Positions 25,201 to 37,200 of a stretch of DNA of 64,000 bases are shown piece after piece. A model generated the notes under the pieces. The model did not search any database and had not been told where the DNA came from. It saw only the letters and a list, made by a program, of their open reading frames with translations. The position numbers and the translations under genes were made by a program. The DNA comes from Haliotis asinina (Eukaryota > Mollusca > Gastropoda > Lepetellida > Haliotidae), in NCBI RefSeq assembly GCF_037392515.1, contig NC_090281.1, positions 52,678,753 through 52,742,752 of the forward strand. Direction: 5' to 3'. How positions within the stretch are numbered: the stretch's first letter is position 1; every line of letters begins with the position of its first letter.

Positions 25201-28200
25201 ATTCCAGGAAGTGTTATGTACATATTACATATATATTTATTATATAATAGTTTTAAAATGTATTCCCCTGGTGTGTTTTACCCTAAACTGGATGTAGATT
25301 TCTCCCCCATGAAGATCGTGGTTGCTCCTGAGTTGTATTTCAATGCCCAGCTTTTAGATGTGTTCGATAAGTATAAGCTTTCGGTGACTAACATCAAGGC
25401 AGTCCACGCGTGGTTCAACAACCCTATGCAGTTCTGGCAGAATCAATTAAACTTTGCTGTGTGGTGCGCTACAACTGGGTGTGGTGTGACATTGACCGAC
25501 ACTCGGCGTGGACCGCTGAGTCAGTCTGTGTTTAAGTTCCACGTGTACTACCAGGTCAGACGTATCCTTAAAGAGATCAGCGCCCCCCTCCCACAGGACA
25601 AAGCGTGGGACGCAACAAACAACCCGTACGATAGACGGGTCTACGAACATATTTGCAATGAATTCGAAATAAATCCGAAGACGGATTGGCGTTTGCCGGG
25701 GCCGAACCACGGGTTGGGTATTCCTTACAGCGATGGGCTCTCAGTAAAAGCATTTAAGAAAGATTTACTAACAAACTTTATGAAACGAAAAATGTTTAGT
25801 CCTGAGAATTTTTTCCGTGAATTAGATGAAATTGTTCCTAAACCTACCAAATATGGGCCAAAACCAGTGAAAGATGCAAGTGATGATTTACTGAAACGAG
25901 GTATACTTAGGCAGGACTTTGCTTTGTCGAGTAATGAATGGAGGGATGATCGTATGGACTTTAAAGGTGGTGTTGCTTTCACAATCCAGAAAGTGGAGCA
26001 GTCAACCGCAGACGGATGGAAAATGTTCATGCTGGACACGTCGAAGGGATTCACTCGTGCCGGGGTAGTCAGGTTGAACGACTCGATTCGAACGTACGTG
26101 TGGGCGCTGTTGGGTGCTCAGTCGATGACGCGTTCCAACATCATCGGTAAGGGAACTGCTTTCGACGCTCAGAAACAGTTCGTTGCCAACGTTGAGGATG
26201 CTATCAATTCTCCAGTTGATCTCCCGCGGGCCATCAACCGTTACCAAAACGTGTTAGAATACGCCAGATCGAAAGTCAACTACGTGTTCGGCGTGGGGTT
26301 GTACATGGCTCCGAGTGATATGCAACTGAGAGTAAAAAAAGTGGTGGGTTATAACAACAAAATAGTCATAGCCACGAAGGATCAAAAGTTGGGTATCAAC
26401 CCCGATATTAACACCACCTATATCCCACACACCCAACCACGTGAAAAGGGTATAGTTGTGTCGCCCCCGGAGTCTAAAGTTCATGTGGGGGTACCCCCCA
26501 CACACTCTCATATTCAGGCTCAGCAGCATATTGATAGTAAAACGGCCCTGGTGGTTGGTGGGGTAACTTTGGGACTTATTTGGTTAAAGATTTCTTAGCC
26601 GCTACGTACACCAGACCCGCCACGGCGACGATGGCTGCCCACAGGTTTTGACTGAGCCACATGGCAGTTTTAGACAGAGCGCTCAACAACCACGAGACGA
26701 TGCTACCCAGGATGCCGGGAAGGGCTTCGGCGGCTTTACCAGCCAGTTTAGCTAGGCCTTCCCCGAGTTTTTTTATCCAGTCTTTAACACCCCCACCACC
26801 GCTGGGAGTTCCCCCACCGGCAGGCCCCACAGGGGTTCCCCCCGTCAGTGACACCACGAGGGTTGATATAATGAAACCCAATGCAGTCAGAATGCTGGCG
26901 ATGGTGATCCCTTGCTCCCGGAACAATATCCGAATCCTGTTGGCTAAAGTTGTATCCTCGTTCAGTATTCTATCGATTGTTTCCCGAATACGACTGATCT
27001 GGGATCGAAGCTGTTCACGATTCGAGGAAGCGGATTCCAATCGTGTACGTCTCTCGTCTTCTAAATCACGTAGTCGTTCATTGATACGACGCTTCATATC
27101 ATCGTTTTCAGTTTCGTTGAGTTTGGTTTTTTCCCTAGCGATGTGCTCGTCGATTTCGTTCAGTTTCCCCATGTTGTTCACGAGTTCTCCACGCACGCGT
27201 TTCACGGCTTCGTCTAAGCCGTACAGTTCCCTTACCGGAAAGTCAAACCCCGGTAACGGTTTGTCCCAGTAGGTGCTCAACAGTTTTTCTATGCTGTCCG
27301 AGGCTTCTGTAGCACGCTCTGGTGTCATTTCATCTCTAGTGGTGAGGTGGGATCTGGTAGCTTGCAGATCTTCTTTAACGGCCTTAGGTATTGCACCACC
27401 GTAATCATACATGTTTAGATTTTTACGGATAAATTCAACACCATAGCGGCTGGCTAGAGTTGACAAGGCCAGTGGTTTTTTATTGCTCTTGTTAAAGAGG
27501 TCAACCCCTGGGTCAGACTTAAGGCGTAGAACACCCTTTGTATCAATAAAAAAATCCTTATGGTATCGACCCTGTGGTTCAACGTAGTTTTTATCTCTTC
27601 TTAAACTTTCGAAATAATCATCTACCGTTGTTTCCAAGAGTTCTTGGTTCAATGGTGAACTAGTAAATGAGGTCTCCTGCTCATCATATGCCTGGGCACT
27701 AGCGCCCGGCATCTCATCCATAGGTATGTCTTCATCCATTAGTATTAAAAATATATTTCATTTATATAACAATGTACGGTAGAAAATTAGATCCTTTCAG
27801 AAAATTGAGAGAGCCATTAGGAGCCAGAGCCGTGCGACAGTCGGTGACCATCACCAACAATCCCAGCAAGATAGACCAGAACCAAACTCTGCTGGTTAGA
27901 TTTCCAAACCTTGGTGAGAATGACCTCATTGTACCAGGCACTGTTCGACTGGCGTTCAATATCACGTTGACCTCCGACAACGACAAACGCGAGCTAGTGC
28001 GGAACGTGGGTCGAGCTATCATCAAGAAAACGACCGTCAAGATCAGCGGTAACGAGGTACTGAGCATCGACGACAGCGACGTGTTTCACTGCTACAAGGA
28101 TCTCTGGAAAAGCGAGAGAGAACGAGTCAATGATGTGTACCAGGGTATCAGCAAATCAACCCGGGCGCGCATAGGATACGTCTTCACGACAGACCAGCAA

Positions 28201-31200
28201 GACAAGCTATCGGACGGTGAAAAGGCCATCGCTCTAGCATACGGGAATCGATTCTGCGTGCCGCTCGACTTCGAGTTGCTCACGGGACACGCGCCGTTTT
28301 ACCAGGCCGCGCTGGGTGATAGGCTCGAATACGAGCTCACGTTTAACGACTATAGCAAAGTAGTGCGTACGCCGAACGGTGATGAGGCTAGTTATGCCAT
28401 AGACAACATCTCTCTGGAGTTCGACATGGTCACTAGTCCGGAGCTGGCCAGGCAGGTTCGAAGTCAGTACTCTGGGAAGATGGCTATCCTGTACGATCGC
28501 GTACTGAGGCATAGATCAGTCGTGCGAGATAAGAGCGACACTGTGTGGAATATCAACCTGAACGTGCCGGCGAGATCGATGAAAGGTATCCTGGTCGTCC
28601 CCGTGGAGGATTACGATCCATTCCGGAGGGACAGCGAGAAGTTTTTCAACCCCGAGATTGAAAAGGTGGAAGTTACCATCGAGGGCGTGCCAAACCAGCT
28701 GTTCAGTCATGGTATGAGGCCACACCAGCAGTGGGATGAGATAAAAAAGCTACCAGTGGGGGATTACATAACAAAGGACCTGGACCTCGGCTCCGTGCAG
28801 ATCGGTGAATACCTGACCACCAAGTACGCCCTATGGTTGGACATGCGATCCACGGATGATGATAAACTGCACGGTAGCGGGCGCCGTATAGATAACGGTA
28901 GCGAAGGGATAACTATCCAGATTACTAAGAAGGCTCAAACCGCTGGTAAGTTGAAATTATATCTGTACGTTATTATGGACGCGCAACTTAATATAAACAA
29001 TGGGAGATTCGTGCAAGCCATCTACTGATGGGGGGTACCCCCCCACACCCCCCAACAATAAACAAGACCCCCACACCCCCCTGGGGTTACCCACTGACCC
29101 ACACTGCGCTATCATATGCGGGCAGACTGGCTGTGGTAAGACCGTTTTCGTGTTGGATATGTTGGAGGGTTACTACAAGGATGTGTTCGATAACATCGTT
29201 ATCATGTGCCCTACTCTGGGTATGAATAAAACGTACGCGCGACCTTGGGTAATGACGGACCCTGACGTACACAAAATCGACCCTGGAACACGCCTGCAGG
29301 ACTGGTTGAAAGCTCTTCACGAGAAATTTAAAGGGGAACCGATGCTGTTTATACTGGACGACTGCAGCGCTAATCGCGAGATAACAAAAAAGAGAGACAT
29401 GCTATCGTACCTGGCCTTCTCCGGCCGGCATGCAAATCACAGCGTCTGGGTGCTAACGCAGAAGTTCAACTCGGTGTTGAAAGACCTCAGGGAGCAGACG
29501 CGATGGGTGGCCTTATTTCACTGCAAGGACAGGGATTCGTTCGAGGAGTGTTTGAGAGAGAACGATGTGATGAGTAAATTAGAACGGGAACGGGTGAAGA
29601 AACAGCTCGCTGAAACTAAACACGCTAAGCTCGTACTAAAGACCGACCAACCAGTAGCATATATAGTATGCTAAAGCTAAGCAAAGCTAAGCTAAAGCTA
29701 AGCAAAGCTAAGCAAAGCTAAGCAAAGCTATGATATTTGAAGTATTTGTCGTGTGCAACTTAACATTCATTTCTCTGTGTTTTGTCTGCATCGGGTATTA
29801 TATAGTTAAAACTAAATCTTACTTGTTATATTATAAGATGGAGTGTGAGGAATTGCTCGAACAATTGTCGCCCGCAGGCCCCACTGATGACAAGCGAGAG
29901 AAACTGGTGGCGTTGGCTGTTGGCGGCAAAGCCAAACATTACTTTGGAGACTACACCCCGGATAAAATTCACAAAATGTCAGCCGAAGAAATCGATAAGC
30001 TGTACGCTAGATACGAGTCCCGGCTCGGAGCAGAAATGACAAAGACAATAGGATCGGCTATGACCCAGATATACACCGGTATTGTATCACACTTCCTTCC
30101 CATTCCACCAGAGCGCCGACTTTACCTATGGGAGGACCTCGAGAAAGACCCTTTTATCGAACACGCCGTGAGCTCTATCAGCTGCGGGCTGTACCACAAA
30201 TATGGTATGTTGTTGGCTCCAGTGACGGCGGCGATTATCACGGCAAAACATTGTCAATTTGAGAGAAAGAATAATAATAATAGTATAGATGTCCGAGGTG
30301 ACGGAACCAGTGAGTCCCGAGGTGACGGTGGAGACCCCAGTGGAGGAGACCCCAGTGGTGGTACCCCCCACACCCCAAACAGTGGAGACCACTTCAACAG
30401 TAACCAGACAGAAGAATCCTAAGAGAGTAGCTGCCGGTAAAAAACGGTGGTGTAACCAACATAAAGTGACCAACCCAACCCGACTGTTGTTGGCTGTAGG
30501 CGTAACTGCTGCCTTGGCTATCTCGTGGTTATATACACGTGAGGGACGTGAGGTGGTACCTGAGGTGGTAACCCCCACTGTGGGGGGTACCCCCACCGTC
30601 GACCCGCATATCATGTTATAATTTAAAATATTTTATATCATATACATAATGTCTGAGGGGAAAACGTTCGTCAACGACGCATACCACGCCACAGTGGTAG
30701 CCAGTCTAGCCGTAGGGTACGCTCGGTTGACTAAAATGGTGCTTAAACAACCAACTATCAAGCTAGATTTCAACCTGCAGGATATGGGTATGCTCATAAT
30801 GAACCTTGGTATGGCGATGGCCACGAAAGACATCCTAGTAAAACAAGGAATAATACCTGATAATATAATGAAATAAATATAGGGATGGCCACGATAGCTA
30901 TGATGGTCGGTGGGGCGTTAGTGAATGCCCTGGCATTTTCCGGGAGTAATTTCCTCTTCTCGAAACTACGAGATGATCACGCGGCTGAAATACAGGAAGA
31001 AAGGAAGCGACACGATCTCGCTACTGAGAAATTACAAAGAGCACAGGACGAGTACGTTAAAAAACGCCTCCAGAGGATCGATTTTATTAATGAACAGCTC
31101 AAGCGTGAAAACCATGCCATTAAAACATTCTACGATGTCGATGAAGCAATGAAAGAATACTATCTACTAACTGGTAAACAATTGGAACCGCTCAATAAAC

Positions 31201-34200
31201 CCACACTCACTCAGTACTACACACCATCCAAGGGACAAATGAATCGTGAACTGGGCTTCATAGTGTTGGGTATAGCAGCTACTGCGTTGGTTGCAAAGCA
31301 ATTAAACTAAAATACCTATATAAGTAAACATGAGACCCGCTCCATACCGATGCGAATACATACTTATGGGGAAGACCGAGGCCTGTGGTAGGAAATGCAG
31401 GAATCAGGGGTTCTGTTGTTTCCATATGGGAAGTCCTAACTACACGTGTTCTGTGTGTGGTATCGGGGTTAAAGGGCACTACTGTCTATGTAAAGCTCAC
31501 GGAGCGAACGTAGTCAGACATCAACTCATATACGAGAATAAAAAAGGCTACATAAAAGAACGTAGGCGACTGCTCAAGATAGCCACTTAAGAGTTACCTC
31601 CCCTTACTGTGAACCAATTAGACATTAGTTCTCTTAGGTGTAAACACGATGTCTACTGTGCGCGAGCTCAAGAGGGTCGCAAAGCAGAGAGGTGTGATCG
31701 GGTATTCTAGAATGCGGAAGCCAGCATTGTTGAGATTACTAGGTTTAGAAGTCCCCCCTACAGTAAAACAGTTAAAAGCTCAAGCAAAACAGCTTGGACA
31801 CACGGGTTATTCACACCTGGGGAGAGCCGGGTTAACCGCATTGTTATCACATGCCCCCGTACCCACTGTAAAACAACTGAAAACCGAGGCACACGATTTG
31901 GGTTTAGGCGGGTATTCCCGTATGAGAAAACCACAGCTTGTAGAATTATTACGACAGAATAGAGCTGTTGACCTGCAGTTCGTGCGCACTGAGCGCGCTG
32001 TAGGTAACTATTTGAGAGGTTGGCGCATGCACGTTGATAGAAACATAGACATTACAGATATCAAGCCTCTGATAGCTGATAAGGTCAACCAGGAACTAAA
32101 TAACCTAGGAAGTATCAAGTTTCAGATCACGGTGAAAATGTCGCTCGATAAGGAGGGCACCACAGGGGTCACTGAGTATGTTCAACCTTACTTCCGAGGT
32201 CAACAAGAGGTCGCCACACATACAGAGACCATTGACGCATCAATCGATAATAGTTTTCAGCAGATACGAGAATACCTAGAACGCTACACGCACATGGGGT
32301 CCGGGTGGGCTGTGGATAAAATCGATAACGTCTATCTAGATATAGCTAACTACGTGCCGTTCAGAGGTGGGTCATACCTAGCCTTGCCTCCCTACTATAA
32401 GAACAAACAAGCCATAGTAAACGTTAAGAATAGAGGAAACGATTGCCTGAGGTTAGCTATCAGGTCAGCCTTATTTCCAGCTGCCACTAATCCGAACAGG
32501 CCTTCTAATTATCCACAGGACGATGGGCTCAACTGGGATGGTATAGATGAACCCACCCCAATATCCCAGATCACTAAAGTAGAAAAACAGAATAATCTGG
32601 CTATAAATGTCTTTGGACACGAAGGTAACACAACAATAGTACACAGGGTCAGCCCGGTGAAGGATCGCCAAGTTATTAATTTATTCATGATCAAGCGAGG
32701 TGAAACGTATCACTACACGTGGATAAAAAATCTCAGCCGGTTGTTGCACGACCAGTCGAAACACGTTGGGGAAAAACACTTTTGTGTACGATGCCTACAC
32801 GGTTTCAGTCGGGCTGATTTATTAGAATCCCACCGGGAGGATTGCCAAGGTGTGGGGCAGACGGCCATACGAGTCGACATGCCTAAGGAAGGTGAAAATA
32901 TCCTAAAATTCAGTAACCACAAGAATCAAATGTCTGTGCCTTATATCATATACGCCGACTTCGAAGCCTTGGTGGTAGGGGAATCATCCCCCAGTGGGAG
33001 TTTCACCCACAAGACACAAGAGCATATAGCCTGCGGTTTTGGATACATCGTCGTCCGTTGTGACGGGGAAACGAAAGCTCCGGTAGTGTATAGGGGTCCT
33101 GACGCGGCTGAAAGGTTTCTAAAGTGTTTGCAGGAGGAAGAAAAAATTATTAGGAATGCATTGTATAAAATTGCTCCCATGCGTATGACCCGAGCCGACA
33201 GGCTAGCTCACGCTAGTAGCACTAAGTGTCACGTGTGTGACTCACCGCTTAACGGTGATTCGGTGAGAGATCACTGTCACATAACTGGTAAGTATAGAGG
33301 CGCCGCTCACAACGCGTGCAACCTCAAGCTTAAAATCAACCCTAAGACAATAAACATCCCCGTTGTCTTTCACAACTTGAGAGGGTACGACTCACACTTG
33401 ATCATGCAGGCCATCGCGAAAATCGATGGTAATATAACGTGCATCCCAAACAACATGGAGAGATACATCTCCTTCAGCTTAAACGGACTTAGGTTCATTG
33501 ACTCGTTTCAGTTCCTCCTGTCGTCACTCGACAGTCTGGTCAAGGCCAACAATACCTTCCCTATCACCGATCGATACACAGACGCCGAGACTAGACCCCT
33601 GCTTATGAGGAAGGGTGTGTACCCATATGAGTACATGGATAGTTGGGTCAAGTTCACCGAGACCAGACTACCTCCTATCGACTGCTTTTATAGCAAGCTG
33701 AATGAGGCGCCCGTCTCACGAGACGATTACTCGCACGCGATTAACGTATGGAATAAACTGGGTTGTAAGAACCTGGGCGATTATCACGACCTGTACTTGA
33801 GGACAGATGTACTGCTGTTAGCCGACGTGTTCGAGACGTTTCGGCGGACATGTTTCAAGCAGTATAAACTCGACCCCGCATGGTATTACACCAGCCCAGG
33901 TCTGTCGTGGGACGCCTTGCTTAAAAAGACCGGAGTTAATTTAGAATTGCTCACAGATTACGACATGCACCTATTCATTGAGAAAGGCTTGCGAGGTGGG
34001 ATTTCCATGGCATCCAAACGATACGCTAAAGCAAATAATCAATACGTGAAAGGTTACGATCCTAACAAACCAACCAATCACATTCTCTACCTCGACGCAA
34101 ACAACCTGTACGGCTGGGCCATGAGCCAGTATCTACCTACAGGGGGATTCGAATGGGTACCCCACGTTGATGTTATGAGCATTGCACCAGATTCGAACAA

Positions 34201-37200
34201 AGGTTATATCCTCGAGGTTGACTTAGAGTATCCCAAGGCATTACACACATCGCACAACAGCTATCCCCTTGCACCCGAACGTATGAGGGTTAACCCAGAC
34301 TGGATGTCTGAGTACCAACATAACTTGTCAGGTGGTCGTGTGACAGACGTTGAAAAACTCGTGCCTAACTTAATGAATAAGACCAAGTATATCGTTCACT
34401 ATTGCAACCTACAGCTGTACCTGTCGTTGGGTATGAGGCTGGCCAAAATACACAGGGTGCTCATGTTTGACCAGAGCCCATGGATGGAGCCCTACATCAG
34501 AATGAACACAGACCTACGAAAAAAAGCCACCAGTGATTTCGAGAAAAATCTCTACAAGCTCATGAACAACTCGGTGTTTGGTAAGACTATGGAGAACCTG
34601 AGGAAACGCGTGACCGTGAAGCTGGTTAGATCTAGTGAGGAAGACAAGCTCAGGAAATTGATAGCCAGTCCGGCATTCAACCGTAGCAAGATATTCACAG
34701 ACGACCTGGCTGCCCTACACATGAAGAAAAGCCACATAAAATTCAACCGACCTGTTTACGTGGGGATGAGCATCCTCGATTTATCCAAACACCTGATGTA
34801 CGACTTTTACTACAACGAGCTCAAGAAACAGTACGGCGACAGGTGCGAAGTGCTGTACACTGACACGGATTCCCTGCTGATGGAGATTCGAACCGAGGAC
34901 GTGTACGAGGACATGAAAAAACACATCGATTTATACGACACCAGCGACTACCCTAAGACCCATACCCTACACAGTACGGTAAATAAAAAGGTCCTAGGTA
35001 AGATGAAGGACGAGTGTGCTGGCACGCCCATAGCCGAGTACATAGGTTTGAGGCCTAAGATGTACTCCATACTGAAAGCCGACAATAGCGAGATCCGGAA
35101 GGCTAAGGGGGTTAAGAAGTATGTGGTGAAACAACACATCAAACACGCCAGATTCAAGGAATCCCTGTTCAAGACCCGTACCTTTAGGCATAAAATGAAC
35201 ACACTTAGAAGTGATGGGCACAAGATATACGGACTGACTATAAACAAGACGTCCCTATCGCCTATGGACACGAAACGTTGGATAGCTATTGATGGGATAA
35301 ACACATACGCGTATGGACATGAAAAAATTTGAGTCTATTTACTACAGCCCGCGTGGGTACTGGAAAGGAGCTAGCGCAGTAGATAAGCTAGCTAAACTAG
35401 CGCGAGTACCCCCGGAGGAAGCCAAAGCGTGGCTTGAAAAACAAGCCCTGTGGCAGATCTATTTGCCTGCACCACGCTACGTACCTAGAAGGAGGTTCGG
35501 TATTAACATACCTAATAGCATTCACCAGGCAGACCTACTGTTCCTACCCCACGATAAGAGGTACAAGTATGCCTTAACCGTAGTGGACGTAGCCAGTCGT
35601 TACAAGGAAGCCGAACCCTTGACCACGAAAGATTCGGCCCAGGTAGCCAGAGGATTTGAACGTATATACAAACGCAGCCCGCTGACGTGGCCAACAGAGC
35701 TGCAAGTTGACCCCGGACGGGAGTTCATGGGTGCCGTGTCACAACTGCTAGCCAAACACGATACAAAGGTCAGGCGTGGCACGGCCGGAGCCCATCGCAG
35801 CCAAGCCATAGTTGAGAGATTTAATAGGACTTTGGCTGAGCGCTTGTTCGGCTATCAGTATGCTAGGGAGATGACCACCCCTGGAAAACGATCGACTGAA
35901 TGGGTCACGAGGTTACCCAAGGTGGTGTCGGCAATCAACCATGAAGTCACCCGTCTCACCGGTAAGAAACCGGCAGACGCTATCAAACTAAAATCAATAG
36001 TTGCAGAGTCGGCCGCTCCATTGCGTGGGAAGGAGAAACAGATACCGGATAGGGCCCTAGTGAGGTATCTGTACCAGCCGGGGGAACACGAGGGCGATAG
36101 CCGTAAGCGAGCCACCGATCCTATATGGTCAGTCAAAACTTACAACATAGATAAAGTGGATATGAAAGCCGACGAACCCAACTTGTACTACTTGAGGGAT
36201 GGGCCGGGTAGGGGATTTGTAAGAGAAGAATTATTGATCGTGCCGTACGGCACAGTGTTACCGCCTGCCAAGTCACGGTAAACGTGATGGCGTAGCTTTG
36301 TAGTAGGGGCAATAATAGCAAGAGCTAATGGTCCCACCAAAGCCTCATTTAGTAAATGAGGCTTTTTAGAGGGGTTTTTGAAAAGTGTTTTCGGACTATC
36401 ATTCCCTATACTACTTCATATTTTCTGTTTATGTATACAAGCATTCATTTCTATATCCTACTGATACCTTTATTATCAGCAATGTCTATTTACATGCATC
36501 CAGTTAATGATTAGTGGCAGATCATGAGAGGGGTTGATGCACCAAAACATGGCTTGGCGTTAACAACTTGCACTCATGCTGAACACTGTATTCCTGCTGC
36601 AAGGTCTGCTGTTCAAGGCTCTCTGGTGAGGCGTGAATGCTGAGGAATATATCTTAGCTGCCAATTGTTTGCCAACCACCTGTGACTTGCATACAACATT
36701 GATTCTCACCTGACATATGCCTTCATGCCAAGTTTGCCGGTCTTGACTGTTGTGTCAACTGTGAGGTGTACTGGGTTCTTGGCCTCTCTGGAGTAGTACT
36801 CATGGATTAACACTGAGTGGCTTGACACGTCCCCACTGGTAGAATACCTGCCAAATCAAAACACAATTGCCAGACTGGCACAACAGCAAGCAAAAGCATG
36901 CTTTCAAGATTTCACAATGGATGTTAATAACTGAATTACGTGAATTCTGACTTGGGCTTACATTAATATTATCAGGCTGGCTAAAAAGATTGATAATCAG
37001 AAACATCATTGACGGGTGAGGTGAAATGGTGTATAACGTCGTGCTTGAGAATATTTTGCTCATATGAGTATGTGCATGTGTGTGCATGTGTGTGCATGTG
37101 TGGCTGCTTGTACTAGCCCAGACTTCTGCTGGTTTCACAGTGCCAGCTCACTGAAAAAAGATGCCACAGTTAAGCATGAATACCCTGTGGCCCCTACTCA

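Larger units (their letters stand above)
21983..36416. mobile_element. Polinton/Maverick, complete-looking, 14.4 kb
   Basis: The element runs between 325-bp terminal inverted repeats beginning AAGTAGTATAGGG; the repeats differ at about 3 positions (roughly 99% identity). It encodes protein-primed DNA polymerase B, retroviral-type integrase, an A32/FtsK-like packaging ATPase, a double-jelly-roll major capsid protein and a penton-like minor capsid protein, which together define Polintons (polintoviruses), plus nine further proteins. The recognised genes look whole, with no break seen. No adenovirus-type maturation protease was recognised. Both flanks show CAT, but the 6-bp target duplication typical of the family is not clear. 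High repeat identity suggests recent insertion, unless gene conversion has kept the ends alike. The site is an intron of EIF3F, with both parts of the host gene still intact. Confidence 0.95.

Noticed and set aside
25216-25257. Earlier ATG for the 446-residue Polinton protein
   Set aside because: It would overlap the divergent penton start and translate the AT-rich spacer.
30126-30614. 162-codon minus-strand frame in the Polinton
   Set aside because: Antisense to two plus-strand genes, with composition explained by them.
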